This document shows positions 18,048-26,722 of a stretch of DNA of 64,000 bases, in pieces. The notes beneath the pieces are model-generated. The model was not told the DNA's origin, ran no database searches, and worked only from the letters and a program-made list of their open reading frames with translations. Source of the stretch: Ruegeria atlantica (GTDB taxonomy: Bacteria > Pseudomonadota > Alphaproteobacteria > Rhodobacterales > Rhodobacteraceae); NCBI RefSeq assembly GCF_013032005.1, contig NZ_WQBE01000006.1:1-64000 (forward strand), given 5' to 3'. The translations under genes were made by a program, and so were the position numbers. Each line of letters begins with the position of its first letter. Position 1 is the stretch's first letter.

Positions 18048-18526
18048 TGCCGTTTGACATAGCAGCGGAACAGACGTTCCTAACTCGTGAAGAGGCCGCC
18101 CTGTGCGGCCTTTCTCGTTTCTGGACGGGTCGTCGGTGTAAGTATGGGCACGTGTCCGAGCGGTACGTTAGCAATCGCCAGTGTGTGCAGTGCAATGCAG
18201 AGCAAACGGCGCAGCGAGATCGGAGGTGTCGAGCAGTCGACCCATCTTACCGGATGTACAGGTCGGTACTAAACCGGTCGGGACAAGTGCTGATGGGGCG
18301 GGCGAGCCCGTCTAATTCGGTTGGCTGCTCTCAGGAGGACTTGAAACAGCACATTGAGGCCCGGTTCTCAGACGGCATGACTTGGGATCGGTATGGTCAA
18401 TGGGAAGTGGACCACATTATCCCACTCTCGGCAGCCCGGTCTTTGGAGCACCTCATCGAACTTTGCCACTACAGCAACCTGCAACCTCTTTGGAAGCGGG
18501 ATAACCTAGCAAAGGGCGGGGCGTAA
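18047..18526 (+). CDS. HNH endonuclease with zinc ribbon
   Basis: A 159-residue nuclease. An N-terminal zinc-finger-like set of ligands is seen (Cys31, His35, Cys46, Cys49 in CKYGH...CVQC). The C-terminal HNH core is VDHIIPLSAARS (Asp122, His123), HYSNLQPLWKRDNLAKGG (Asn144, Asn153), typical of small phage and mobile-element HNH enzymes. Its ATG overlaps the stop of the ATPase gene in TAATG, indicating coupled expression. Target is unknown; it could be a homing or packaging-type nuclease or part of a two-gene system with the ATPase. Confidence 0.85.
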   Translation: MPFDIAAEQTFLTREEAALCGLSRFWTGRRCKYGHVSERYVSNRQCVQCNAEQTAQRDRRCRAVDPSYRMYRSVLNRSGQVLMGRASPSNSVGCSQEDLKQHIEARFSDGMTWDRYGQWEVDHIIPLSAARSLEHLIELCHYSNLQPLWKRDNLAKGGA

Positions 18527-18535
18527 GCCTCGCCC
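18514..18535 (+). terminator. Possible terminator after the HNH gene
   Basis: GGGCGGGGC pairs with GCCTCGCCC (9 pairs counting one G-U) around a GTAA loop that contains the stop codon of the HNH gene. No T tract follows, so Rho-independent function is uncertain. Confidence 0.4.
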
Positions 18536-18760
18536 GTGCGGGTTGGTATCTGTCTTCTTTGGCAAGATAGGCCCCACGAGCAGCTTAAGCTGAGCCCTTG
18601 GATATCAAGCAGACTCAACACAGCACCTGTGATGGCTGACACAACGTGGTAGGAAGCCGACCGTCAAAAGCCATCTACGACCCAAAGTGGGCATCTAGGG
18701 ATCGTAAGACAAAGACCAGAAGGCCTGTGCTGTGCGAGCACCCAAAGACACTCAGCCCAT

Positions 18761-19165
18761 TCAGAAGGCCTCACCCCAATTCGGGTCAATGTCACAGCCG
18801 TTGCCGCCACCTGCCTCAATCATAATGCCGTTGTGACCTCCGTTCGCCTCTATCACTGCGTCAGAGATTGCCCAGCGGAGTTCCGGGACCCAGAGGTTTG
18901 AGCGCACCGAGAATGTGTAGCAGGACCCTGCATTGGAATCGCACCAGATGGCCTCAAGGCGACGGGCCATCAGCTCAGGCATCGCGTCGATAATCCGGCG
19001 CATCGTTTCCAACTCCGCCAGAACCGCCCACCGGCTTTCGATCTGGACACCCCTATAGCGGAAACTTGAGACGGGTGCTTTTGGCCCAGCGTCGGCGCGA
19101 TCCATTTCATGCTGCCGCCGGATCGCCTCGGTCACCTCAGGTGACCAGTCGGTGTAATCTACCAT
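18761..19165 (-). CDS. Hypothetical protein of the integrated element
   Basis: A 134-residue soluble protein, no signal peptide or membrane segment. It has a charged N-terminal helix-like half (EVTEAIRRQHEMDRAD, LAELETMRRIIDAMPELMARRLEAIW) and a C-terminal half ending in a glycine-rich EAGGGNGCDIDPNWGEAF. The ATG at 19165 is chosen because AGGAGAG stands before it; the frame is open 32 residues further upstream. I do not recognise it. It is the last gene of the minus-strand group that begins with the XRE repressor. Confidence 0.6.
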   Translation of the reverse strand: MVDYTDWSPEVTEAIRRQHEMDRADAGPKAPVSSFRYRGVQIESRWAVLAELETMRRIIDAMPELMARRLEAIWCDSNAGSCYTFSVRSNLWVPELRWAISDAVIEANGGHNGIMIEAGGGNGCDIDPNWGEAF

Positions 19166-19299
19166 GTACTCTCCTCTGGATTGGTGTCGCTGCCTAGAAA
19201 ATAAGGGGTGCCGAAGACGATTATTCGCCGGTCTGCGGTTCACGGCTGTCGTGCCCTGCATACTCTACTGCAGAGCACGACGACATTAAGCGACAGGTG

Positions 19300-19416
19300 T
19301 CACTTTTTCTTAATGGTTTCCACTACATGAGTAGATTTACGTCGCGTGGCCTTCTTGACCGTGGTGAAACGGCCAGTTTTTGCGCTGCGACCGATTTTGA
19401 ATGTTTTCGATTTCAT
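19300..19416 (-). CDS. 38-residue basic small protein
   Basis: A tiny open frame encoding MKSKTFKIGRSAKTGRF followed by a Lys/Arg/Thr-rich C-terminus ending VVETIKKK. The pattern (FKIGRSAKTGRF..VKKA.R...THVVETI) recalls a widespread family of 40-60 residue proteins of unknown function found near toxin-antitoxin and phage genes in proteobacteria; this is from memory and not tested. It lies between the unknown 134-residue protein and another tiny gene. Confidence 0.55.
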   Translation of the reverse strand: MKSKTFKIGRSAKTGRFTTVKKATRRKSTHVVETIKKK

Positions 19417-19490
19417 GTCTCGAACTCTCACTATTGCATTTAGGGTGGGAGGCGCGCTCATCGCGCCCCCCTTTCATTTGATTGAGGTGG

Positions 19491-19628
19491 CTATTCCGGG
19501 ATCAGGATAGGCCACGCCCGCAGCCCAAACGCTTTTGCGTAGAGCCGGGTGCCGGTCTTCGGGCATGTCCGCCAAGGGCGGAAGACATACCGGTATCCCG
19601 GCGGAGGGGGTGTGTGACGCTTGGTCAT
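19491..19628 (-). CDS. 45-residue small protein
   Basis: A short open frame with the Shine-Dalgarno GGAGAG ahead of its ATG. The product is MTKRHTPPPPGYRYVFRPWR, then a TCPKTGTRLYAKAFGLRAWP segment and a short tail. The pattern PPPGY.YVFRPWRTCPKTG..LYAK resembles small mobile-element proteins I have seen annotated as hypothetical. A longer 86-residue frame overlaps it but has no ribosome site or protein-like composition. Confidence 0.5.
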   Translation of the reverse strand: MTKRHTPPPPGYRYVFRPWRTCPKTGTRLYAKAFGLRAWPILIPE

Positions 19629-19794
19629 TACACTCTCCACTTCGGGGCGTATCTTGCCTTTTGACCCAAAATGCGCTAAGTGCAGTCCTGCTTAGGAGAC
19701 TGATTTGCGCTACTGGGAGGCTCTGCATCGTCAAGCCCCTGATGCACGATGAAGAAATCTGTTGGGAGGCTCGGGCGTCAACCTGAGCCTTCTT

Positions 19795-20337
19795 TCATTT
19801 GAGCCTCCCGTTCTTGCGGACGTAGCGCAGCCGGTTGCGCGCTGCTTCCCACGAGACGCCGAAGCGCTGGATCAGGTCATCCTCATCGTCCAGAGCATCA
19901 ATGAAGCACTCAGGCATCAGGAACTCTGCGGCAAACTGGTTCGCCTGCGGCTCAGCTAGACGGTAAGACGGTGTGCCATCCCCCCTCCGCGCCCGGGCGA
20001 GCGGAATGTTGGTGTGCATCGCCCAGTGTCCCAATTCGTGCGCGGCAGTGAACCGGGGGCGGCCATCGCCTGCGCACACGCCGGAATAAACATCCTCGCG
20101 GAGCCTGATGAACTCGCCATTGGGACAGGTATAGCCCTCAGCGCTACCCATTTCCTGTTTGCTGCCGACCTCGAAACGCACGAGGCCGAGGCGCTGGTCC
20201 AGCACCTGCTCAATTATCTCGATGACGGGAACCCGGGGCTCCTCCGACAGCCCGAGCCTATGGCGGAGGTTATCCGCGATGCCGCCAATCTCAGCCCAAC
20301 GGCGCGGCGGCACAATGAAGTCATTCGTCTCGGTCAT
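19795..20337 (-). CDS. ImmA/IrrE-family metallopeptidase
   Basis: A 180-residue zinc peptidase-like protein. HELGH at 100-104 gives two His ligands and the catalytic Glu101; Glu129 in AEPQANQFAAEFLMP is the likely third ligand. In known elements such as ICEBs1, ImmA cleaves the co-encoded repressor and switches on excision. Here the start overlaps the stop of the XRE gene (ATGA), which fits such a pair and suggests that the element is induced by a host signal. Confidence 0.9.
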   Translation of the reverse strand: MTETNDFIVPPRRWAEIGGIADNLRHRLGLSEEPRVPVIEIIEQVLDQRLGLVRFEVGSKQEMGSAEGYTCPNGEFIRLREDVYSGVCAGDGRPRFTAAHELGHWAMHTNIPLARARRGDGTPSYRLAEPQANQFAAEFLMPECFIDALDDEDDLIQRFGVSWEAARNRLRYVRKNGRLK

Positions 20338-20690
20338 TTCGCGTCCTTCTTGCTGAGAATTTGGAAGATGTTGTTGAGTTCATCTTCGGACAGCGAATTC
20401 ATCCGGCGGGCCATCAGCCCTGCGGTGTCCCTCGCTAGGAGGCTGTCGGCCTCTAGGGTGAAGCTTTTGCGTGACCTGTCGGCAGCGCGACGGAGAGATG
20501 CTGCGGCATCCTCAGCCAGCTTATAGGCCCGGATCACAAGCTCAACAAAGCCCTCGGGCGGGGTCTTGGTTCCCCGCTCCACGGCGGAGATGAACGCGGA
20601 GGACTTTTTAAGCCTTGCAGCCATATCCAACAGTCGCTCATCCTCATCAATTCGCAGTTTCCGCAGCTCCTTCCCGATTTCTGTGGTCAT
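20334..20690 (-). CDS. XRE-family transcriptional regulator
   Basis: A 118-residue protein with an N-terminal helix-turn-helix (residues about 5-60; LRIDEDERLLDMAARLKKSSAFISAVERG) and a helical C-terminus. It overlaps the ImmA gene by ATGA and is probably the repressor of the element. The start at 20690 follows GAGGAG. A palindrome 55 bp upstream (20745-20757) is a likely operator. Confidence 0.87.
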   Translation of the reverse strand: MTTEIGKELRKLRIDEDERLLDMAARLKKSSAFISAVERGTKTPPEGFVELVIRAYKLAEDAAASLRRAADRSRKSFTLEADSLLARDTAGLMARRMNSLSEDELNNIFQILSKKDAK

Positions 20691-20744
20691 AGTTGGTCTC
20701 CTCGGTGTTGCCGCCCCAATATGTAGTATCAAAAACACCCAGTC

Positions 20745-20757
20745 AACCTCGTAGGTT
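20745..20757. promoter_or_regulatory. Candidate operator of the XRE repressor
   Basis: The palindrome AACCT-CGT-AGGTT lies 55 bp before the start of the XRE/ImmA pair, and a second half site AGGTT recurs at 20775-20779. Its place in the promoter region suggests autoregulation. Confidence 0.45.
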
Positions 20758-21109
20758 AATTTTTTGCGCCCCTTAGGTTTATACGCGGATCACAGCCTGC
20801 TTCCCACCAAGTCAGGCTAATGCGTAAAAGCCCTTGCGCTGACGACTTAAGGGGAAGCTGCAATCGCGACATGCTACGGAACTGGTGTTCTACCTACTCG
20901 ACTCAATATCCCGCCGCAGTGCCCCAGCTTGCTAGCGATACTGCCCATCAAACGCGGGATCGCGATGGAATACGCCCGGCCAAGCGTTATCACCATCCTG
21001 CACAGCGATTACCGGACCAGATAGTAATTTGCGGCACATTTTTTCGAGAGGGCATCTAACTACATTGTGCTGGCAATTGCCCCCGCACCCACCCTTGATG
21101 CGGCAATCA

Positions 21110-21129
21110 CCGCTGCGCTTCCGCTGCAC
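21110..21129 (+). repeat. Candidate integrase arm-type site, right
   Basis: Matches 14927-14946 at 19 of 20 bases, in the same orientation, 178 bp inside the right att repeat. Confidence 0.45.
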
Positions 21130-21306
21130 ATGCGCTGCAGTTTCCACCGCACCGCGAACCATCGGTTAGGGTGGAGGGCATTTACCGACTTGCACTTTGA
21201 TATTGATTGTGAAAGCCTCAAGCTACTGACAACACGAGATATCTTTTTAACAGGATGCTGGTGGCGGCAGTGGATTGCAGCACCTTGTTGCATGTGCGGA
21301 TTGGGA

Positions 21307-21364
<58 letters not shown>

Positions 21365-21417
21365 TCTCCCACTGCTTCCACAAATACCACGGACTCGGTG
21401 TTATTTGACTCTCGGCC

Positions 21418-21433
21418 TTGCAACCGATTGCAA
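21418..21433. promoter_or_regulatory. LacI-type operator upstream of the regulator gene
   Basis: TTGCAACCGATTGCAA, one base off a perfect palindrome, 75 bp before the LacI-type gene. Same motif as at 24808, 36425 and 37477, so the regulator probably controls itself. Confidence 0.8.
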
Positions 21434-21508
21434 AATATAGCTGTTGGCGCATACTATCTGTTTCATGAAATTGCTGATCAGCTTCCCCCCTAACCGTGGG
21501 CGCCAGTC

Positions 21509-22507
21509 ATGAGTGTCACCTTGAAAGATGTTGCTGCCCTGGCGGGTGTGTCACGCTCGGCCGTGTCGCGGACCTTTACCGAAGGTGCCTCGGTTTCGGC
21601 AAAGACCCGCAGCAAGGTTGAAAAAGCCGCCAAAGAGTTGGGCTACAGCCCCAATGCGCTGGCGTCGTCGCTGACAACCGGGCGGACCAAGCTAATCGGG
21701 CTAATTTCCAACAACTTTCACAACCCGATCTTCCTTGAGGTTTTCGACCAGTTCACCCGCGCCCTGCAGGAGCGCGGGCTACGACCCCTGATCGTCAACC
21801 TGACGGACGAGACTGAACCGGCCAATTCGGTGCGGATGCTGCGGCAGTATTCTGTGGATGCCGCCATCGTCGCCTCATCGACCCTGCCGCCCAGTTTTGC
21901 CAAGGCGTTCCATGATGCTGGCGTGCCGGTGGTGCATACGTTTGGCCGCTCAGCCACGTCGCCCGAAGTGCATGTGGTCGGAATCGACAACGTCGAATGC
22001 GGGCGCATGGCGGCGCGGGAATTGCTGGCGCGCGGGTATCGGCGTGTGGGGTATCTGGGGGGGCCAAAAGATGCGACCTCGGCCATGGATCGATATCGCG
22101 GCTTTATGGAAGAGGTCGAAAAGCACCCCGAGCTTGATGTGTCCCACTCATTCGCGGGGGCCTATTCGTTCGAGGCTGGACGTGCCGAGATGTTGCGACT
22201 GCTGGCAGGTGCCCCGGCTGATGGGTATTTTTGCGGTGACGACATTCTGTCGGTTGGGGCGCTGTCCGCCCTGCGCGACCACGGGCTGAAACCCAGCGAA
22301 GATATCGGCATCATCGGCCTGAACGACATGGAAATGTCGCGTTGGGAGAACATTGACCTGACCACCATTCATCAGCCGATCAAGCAGATCATCACCTCGT
22401 CCGTCGATCTGGTTGAAGAGATGCTGAAAGATCCCAAACGCTATCCCGAAGCGCGGATTTTCCCTTGCCGGGTGATCGAGCGGGGCACATTGCGGCCCCG
22501 CCCCTGA
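21509..22507 (+). CDS. LacI-family regulator of the inositol cluster
   Basis: A 332-residue repressor with an N-terminal LacI helix-turn-helix (VTLKDVAALAGVSRSAVSR, residues 3-21, hinge about 45-60) and a periplasmic-binding-protein-like sensor domain. Four palindromes of the TTGCAACCGGTTGCAA type at the promoters of the surrounding inositol genes are its likely operators, and the ligand is probably inositol or an intermediate; this is inference. It lies just beyond the right end of the tRNA-Val element, and its promoter now follows the att repeat. Confidence 0.88.
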   Translation: MSVTLKDVAALAGVSRSAVSRTFTEGASVSAKTRSKVEKAAKELGYSPNALASSLTTGRTKLIGLISNNFHNPIFLEVFDQFTRALQERGLRPLIVNLTDETEPANSVRMLRQYSVDAAIVASSTLPPSFAKAFHDAGVPVVHTFGRSATSPEVHVVGIDNVECGRMAARELLARGYRRVGYLGGPKDATSAMDRYRGFMEEVEKHPELDVSHSFAGAYSFEAGRAEMLRLLAGAPADGYFCGDDILSVGALSALRDHGLKPSEDIGIIGLNDMEMSRWENIDLTTIHQPIKQIITSSVDLVEEMLKDPKRYPEARIFPCRVIERGTLRPRP

Positions 22508-23641
22508 TTATCGGAACATCGGCGGGCGCGCATCTTTCCACGCGCCGTCTTCTTTGCCTGATGCGACTGCCGCGTGGACGGCAGCAATCGAGCGGACGCC
22601 GTCTGAAGCGCCGGGCAGGCCGTCACGGGTTTCTCCGCGGATCGCATCGGCCAGATCGCAATAGATATTGGCAACGGCCAGGGGGAACCCTTCGGGATGC
22701 GCAATCGCCACGCGGGACAGGCGCTGCACCTCATCATGCAATCCACCCTCACCCTTTTCAATGATCTGAGTACGCCCCCCCACGGGTGTATAAATCAGCT
22801 GGTTGGGCTGTTCCGAGTGCCATCGCACTCCCCCGGTTTCGCCAAACACCTGAATGTCGAACCCGTGCTGCCGCCCGATTGCCACGGATGAAGTCCACAG
22901 GCGGCCGACTGTGCCGCCCTCCATTCGGAAATTCACCATTGCATCATCCTCCAGCTCGCGGCTTGGGATGGTCGAGGCCATATCGGCGGACAGTGTTTTG
23001 ACCTCGTCATCGCAGATGAAACTGGCCATATGCAGCGCGTGGATACCGCAATCAGCGAATTGCCCAGATACACCCGCCATGGCCGGATCATACCGCCAAC
23101 GGACGCGCGGGTTGTCGGCGTCGGTGGCGTCGCCGTGGTGGCCATGGCTAAAATTAGTCACCACCAAGCGCACTTTCCCAATGTCGCCAGCCCGCACCAT
23201 TGCACGGGCCTGCCGCACCATCGGATAGGCGGAATAGCAATAATTCACTGCACAGATCTTGCCCGAAGCCTCGGCCACGCTGACAATCTCTTCGCCCTCT
23301 TCCACGGTCATGGTCATCGGCTTTTCGCACAGCACATTGAATCCGGCTTCAAGAAACGCCTTGGCAATCTCGAAATGGGTTGAGTTTGGCGTGGCAATTG
23401 TCACCAGATCAATCCGGTCCTCGCGCCCTTTTTCACCCGCCAGCATTTCCTGCCAATCGCCATAGGCGCGGTCCGCAGCAACACCCAGCCGTCGGGCATA
23501 TTCCCGACCCACATCAGGGCGGTGATCCAGCGCGCCCGCGGCGAGTTCGAACATCCCGTCCGCCAGCGCTCCCAAACGGTGCGCAGGCCCAATCTGGCTG
23601 CCTTCGCCACCACCGATCATGCCCCATCTCAGCTTTGCCAT
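22508..23641 (-). CDS. Gfo/Idh/MocA-family oxidoreductase
   Basis: A 377-residue NAD(P)-dependent dehydrogenase. N-terminal Rossmann segment GMIGGGEGSQIG, then the family motif VLCEKPMTM (Lys in EKP is the catalytic-type residue) and a C-terminal alpha/beta domain with the DCGIHALH segment whose His usually helps catalysis. It is the second gene of a minus-strand pair and ends directly at the convergent LacI gene. In inositol clusters such paralogues act on inositol isomers or related sugars; the exact substrate is unknown. Confidence 0.85.
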   Translation of the reverse strand: MAKLRWGMIGGGEGSQIGPAHRLGALADGMFELAAGALDHRPDVGREYARRLGVAADRAYGDWQEMLAGEKGREDRIDLVTIATPNSTHFEIAKAFLEAGFNVLCEKPMTMTVEEGEEIVSVAEASGKICAVNYCYSAYPMVRQARAMVRAGDIGKVRLVVTNFSHGHHGDATDADNPRVRWRYDPAMAGVSGQFADCGIHALHMASFICDDEVKTLSADMASTIPSRELEDDAMVNFRMEGGTVGRLWTSSVAIGRQHGFDIQVFGETGGVRWHSEQPNQLIYTPVGGRTQIIEKGEGGLHDEVQRLSRVAIAHPEGFPLAVANIYCDLADAIRGETRDGLPGASDGVRSIAAVHAAVASGKEDGAWKDARPPMFR

Positions 23642-23679
23642 GGTTCTTGTCTCTCTTCAGGTTTTTTACGGTTGCGCGA

Positions 23680-24783
23680 TCAGAAATCGCTTATGTTTTG
23701 CCATTGCCGCCGCTCGGACGAGGCCAGCGCTGCAGCCAGCACCCGGTTGACCTCATGCCCGTCTCGGAAGGTGGGCCAGATCGGTTGGCCGGCATGAATG
23801 GCTTCAAGGAAATCCTTGGCCTCAATGATAATCTGATCCTGATATCCAGTGCCATGGCCAGGGCCCTGACAGAAGGGTTCGTAGTCCGGATGTGCAGGAC
23901 CGGTCAGGATCTTTGTGAAACCGCGATGCGCCTCGGGGCCTTCGCGACGATAGAACCACAGGGCGTTTTGGTCTTCCTGATCGAAACGCAGCGCGCCTTT
24001 GGTGCCCGAAATCTCATACGCATAGCCCATTTTACGCCCGGTTGAGATTCGGCTGACATAGATATTGCCCATCGCGCCATTTTCGAAACGGCACATGATC
24101 TGAGCATGGTCGTCATTGGTGACTTTTCCGCCGGGACGGGTTTCGTGGACGGTTTCAACCTCGGCCATCACTTCGGCAATCGGCCCCATCAAGGCCAGCG
24201 CCCCATTGACCATATGTGGCGCTAAATCGCCAATGGTGCCGTTGGCCATACCCGTTGTGCGCCACGTGGCCGGGGCATCGGGGTCGGCGTAGAAATCCTC
24301 GGTATGTTCACCCCGAAACCAGGTGACCTCGCCCAATTCACCGTCGGCAATCAGATTCCTTGCAAATTGAGTGGCAGGCGTGCGGACGTAGTTGAAACCA
24401 ACCATGTTTGTGACACCAGCCGCTTCGGCCGCGGCAACCATGGCATCTCCATCAGCCATCGACGCGCCAAGGGGTTTTTCGCACAGGACCGGCTTGCCCA
24501 ATGCAAAGGCCGCCTCGGCAATCTGACGGTGGGTTTCCTGAGGCGAGGCGATGACCACGGCCTCGACCGCCGGGTCCTTGACCAGCGCCTGCCAATCCCC
24601 AGTCGCGCGCTTGAATCCATAGGCCGCCCGATAGCGTTCGGCACTTTCAGGGCTTGAGGCACAGATCATTTCCAGACGCGGACGCAACGCGGTGTTAAAC
24701 ACCGCACCTACTGCTGACATCGCGACGGAATGAGCCTTGCCCATATAGCCGCCACCCACAATTCCAATTCCGATTTCAGGCAT
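23680..24783 (-). CDS. Gfo/Idh/MocA-family oxidoreductase, first of pair
   Basis: A 367-residue NAD(P)-dependent dehydrogenase: GIVGGGYMGKAH at the N-terminus, VLCEKPLG in the middle and GTIGDLAPHMVNGAL in the C-terminal domain. It starts 25 bp from the operator at 24808-24823 and is divergent from iolC, so both directions are likely controlled by the LacI-type repressor. It may handle scyllo- or other inositol isomers beside IolG, but that is inference. Confidence 0.85.
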   Translation of the reverse strand: MPEIGIGIVGGGYMGKAHSVAMSAVGAVFNTALRPRLEMICASSPESAERYRAAYGFKRATGDWQALVKDPAVEAVVIASPQETHRQIAEAAFALGKPVLCEKPLGASMADGDAMVAAAEAAGVTNMVGFNYVRTPATQFARNLIADGELGEVTWFRGEHTEDFYADPDAPATWRTTGMANGTIGDLAPHMVNGALALMGPIAEVMAEVETVHETRPGGKVTNDDHAQIMCRFENGAMGNIYVSRISTGRKMGYAYEISGTKGALRFDQEDQNALWFYRREGPEAHRGFTKILTGPAHPDYEPFCQGPGHGTGYQDQIIIEAKDFLEAIHAGQPIWPTFRDGHEVNRVLAAALASSERRQWQNISDF

Positions 24784-24807
24784 CTGTCACGGCTCCGAAC
24801 ATACTAT

Positions 24808-24823
24808 TTGCAACCGGTTGCAA
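24808..24823. promoter_or_regulatory. LacI-type operator, divergent centre
   Basis: Perfect 16-bp palindrome TTGCAACCGGTTGCAA between the divergent dehydrogenase pair (start 24783, minus) and iolC (start 24896, plus). Confidence 0.88.
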
Positions 24824-24895
24824 AATGAGTATCGTGTGAATCGATTCAACGCAAGGTCCAAACTTTGCCGACCCCACTTTGCCGGAGGACATGAC

Positions 24896-25876
24896 GTGAG
24901 CGCTTTGATAGACGGTATCAAAGGAAACCGCTTTGCCGTGCTAGGGCGTGCCGGCATGGACCTGTATGCCGATCCCATCGGTGTCAAAAGCGAGGATGCC
25001 GACACGTTCCACGCCGATCTGGGCGGGTCTTCCGCAAATATCTGCGCTGGTCTGGTCAAGCTGGGCAGTCAGGCATCTTTGATCACATCAGTCTCGGATG
25101 ATGCGGTAGGGCGGTTCTGCCTGAACAAGCTGCGCGATTACGGCGTGGACACATCCTATATCCGCGTTCTGGGCGGTGAATACCGCATGTCGCTGGCCGT
25201 CTATGAAAGCCGAATCGAGAATTTCCAGAACGTCATCTATCGCAATGGCGCAGTCGATTTTCAGGTCACCGACGAAGATATGGACAGGGTTGATTTCTCG
25301 GCTTTCTCTGCTGTGATTTCGGCTGGAACCGTCTTTGCCGCCGAACCCTCGCGCAGCGCCACGTTCCGCGCTTTTGACAATGCCCGCGCGGCTGGTCTGC
25401 CGATCATCTTCGACATCGACTATCGCCCCTACAGCTGGCCTTCGGCTGAGGTTGCTGCGGGTGTGCTGTCGCGCGCGGGAGACGCCAGCGACCTGATCGT
25501 CGGCAATGACGAAGAATTCGGCTTCATGGCTGGCGGTATCGAAAAAGGGTTCGCAAAAGCCAAGGAACTGGCCGAAAAACCCGGCCGGATCGTCATCTAC
25601 AAGATGGGCGAGAAAGGTGCCGTCACGCTGGTAGACGGTCAGGAAATTGCCACCGGCATATACCCCGTCACCGCCGTTAAACCCAACGGCGCGGGCGACA
25701 GTTTTATGGCTGGCCTGCTGGCCTCGATCGCGGCGGGGCACTCACTGAAAGACGCCGTGATGCGCGGCTCGGCTTGCGCATCAATCGTGGTTTCGCAACC
25801 CGGTTGCGCCCCCGCCATGCCCACAACACCCGAGCTGGACGCATTCCTTTCCGCCCATCCCGGCCCGACCACATAG
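24896..25876 (+). CDS. iolC: 5-dehydro-2-deoxygluconokinase
   Basis: A PfkB-family sugar kinase of inositol breakdown, 326 residues, that phosphorylates 2-deoxy-5-keto-D-gluconate with ATP in the cytoplasm. Family blocks: DLGGSSANICAGL near 41-53 and KPNGAGDSFMAGL with catalytic Asp268. GTG at 24896 is the start, since GGAGG lies 8 bases before it; an out-of-frame ATG at 24891 stops at once. It heads a three-gene plus-strand operon with the IolB-like cupin and the aldolase that cleaves its product. Confidence 0.9.
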   Translation: MSALIDGIKGNRFAVLGRAGMDLYADPIGVKSEDADTFHADLGGSSANICAGLVKLGSQASLITSVSDDAVGRFCLNKLRDYGVDTSYIRVLGGEYRMSLAVYESRIENFQNVIYRNGAVDFQVTDEDMDRVDFSAFSAVISAGTVFAAEPSRSATFRAFDNARAAGLPIIFDIDYRPYSWPSAEVAAGVLSRAGDASDLIVGNDEEFGFMAGGIEKGFAKAKELAEKPGRIVIYKMGEKGAVTLVDGQEIATGIYPVTAVKPNGAGDSFMAGLLASIAAGHSLKDAVMRGSACASIVVSQPGCAPAMPTTPELDAFLSAHPGPTT

Positions 25877-25885
25877 GAGACCCCA

Positions 25886-26722
25886 ATGCATATCGCGCCC
25901 TATGACAATCAGAACAAACCCATCGTCGATGCCGACGACCCTACGGTGCCTTTGAACTATTTCAACATCGTCAAACTGAAAAAAGGTGAGGTGTTCGAAT
26001 ATCAGGTGCCGGCTTATGAAACCTGCATCGCCCCCGCCATCGGCAGCGTGGATGTCGACGTTGAAGGCGTACAGTTCCCCAAGCTCGGCAACCGAGGTGA
26101 AGACGTCTGGGATGGCGAGCCCGAGGGCGTCTATGTCCCCGTCGGCACCAAGGCTCAGATGGTCTGCGTCTCGGACGAGGCCGAAATATTCATCGCCGGG
26201 GCCAAATACGACAAGGTACTGGACCCGTTCGATGTGCGCGAGCATGACCTTGTGCAATACGGCAGCGATGACACCAAAACCCATCGCAAGATCAAGCACA
26301 TCCTCGGTCAGAAACAGCACGACAAGGTAGGTCGTCTGTTGGTCAGTGAGCTGTTCACTGTGGGTCAAGGCGGTTGGTCCGGATTCCCCAGTCACAAGCA
26401 CGACACCAACCGCCTGCCGGAAGAGTCGCGCCATGACGAAACTTATAACTTCCGCTTCAAGCCCAATTGGGGATCGGGCCTGCAGATGTTGCAACGCGAA
26501 GATAACAAGCCCGGCGATGCCTATCACATCGTCGACGGGTCCACGATTTGCATCGACAAGGGCTATCACCCCTGCTGTGTGCTGCCGGGGTATGAGATGT
26601 ACTATTTCACCATTCTCGGCGGTCTTAGCCAGAGGTCTCTGGTACAATATTTCCAGCCAACCCATGCCTACCAGATCGAGACAATTCCAGGCATCAAAGA
26701 CATGATTGCAAAGTTCAAATGA
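25886..26722 (+). CDS. IolB/KduI-like cupin protein
   Basis: A 278-residue protein of the 5-deoxy-glucuronate isomerase (IolB) fold family, with metal-site-like GFPSHKHD, the acidic HDETYNFRF block and DKGYHPCCVLPGYEMYYF close to the end. A second, more typical IolB is encoded at 28450. It overlaps the aldolase gene by ATGA and follows iolC by 9 bp. The two copies may act on different isomers. The residue pattern HK.H...E..H is compatible with metal binding. Confidence 0.75.
   Translation: MHIAPYDNQNKPIVDADDPTVPLNYFNIVKLKKGEVFEYQVPAYETCIAPAIGSVDVDVEGVQFPKLGNRGEDVWDGEPEGVYVPVGTKAQMVCVSDEAEIFIAGAKYDKVLDPFDVREHDLVQYGSDDTKTHRKIKHILGQKQHDKVGRLLVSELFTVGQGGWSGFPSHKHDTNRLPEESRHDETYNFRFKPNWGSGLQMLQREDNKPGDAYHIVDGSTICIDKGYHPCCVLPGYEMYYFTILGGLSQRSLVQYFQPTHAYQIETIPGIKDMIAKFK

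Larger units (their letters stand above)
20691..21306. other. Non-coding right arm of the element
   Basis: No convincing gene in over 600 bases; short frames at 20820-21059 and 20932-21162 have no ribosome site or family look. It contains the putative repressor operator (20745-20757), an arm-type repeat (21110-21129) and the right att site beyond it. Confidence 0.5.

Noticed and set aside
19474..19734. 86-codon minus-strand frame
   Set aside because: Overlaps a shorter frame with a ribosome site and a better protein pattern.
25793..25810. Fifth LacI-type operator in the iolC end
   Set aside because: The sequence has GCAACCCGGTTGC with an extra C, changed spacing and no promoter position; the match is likely coding chance.
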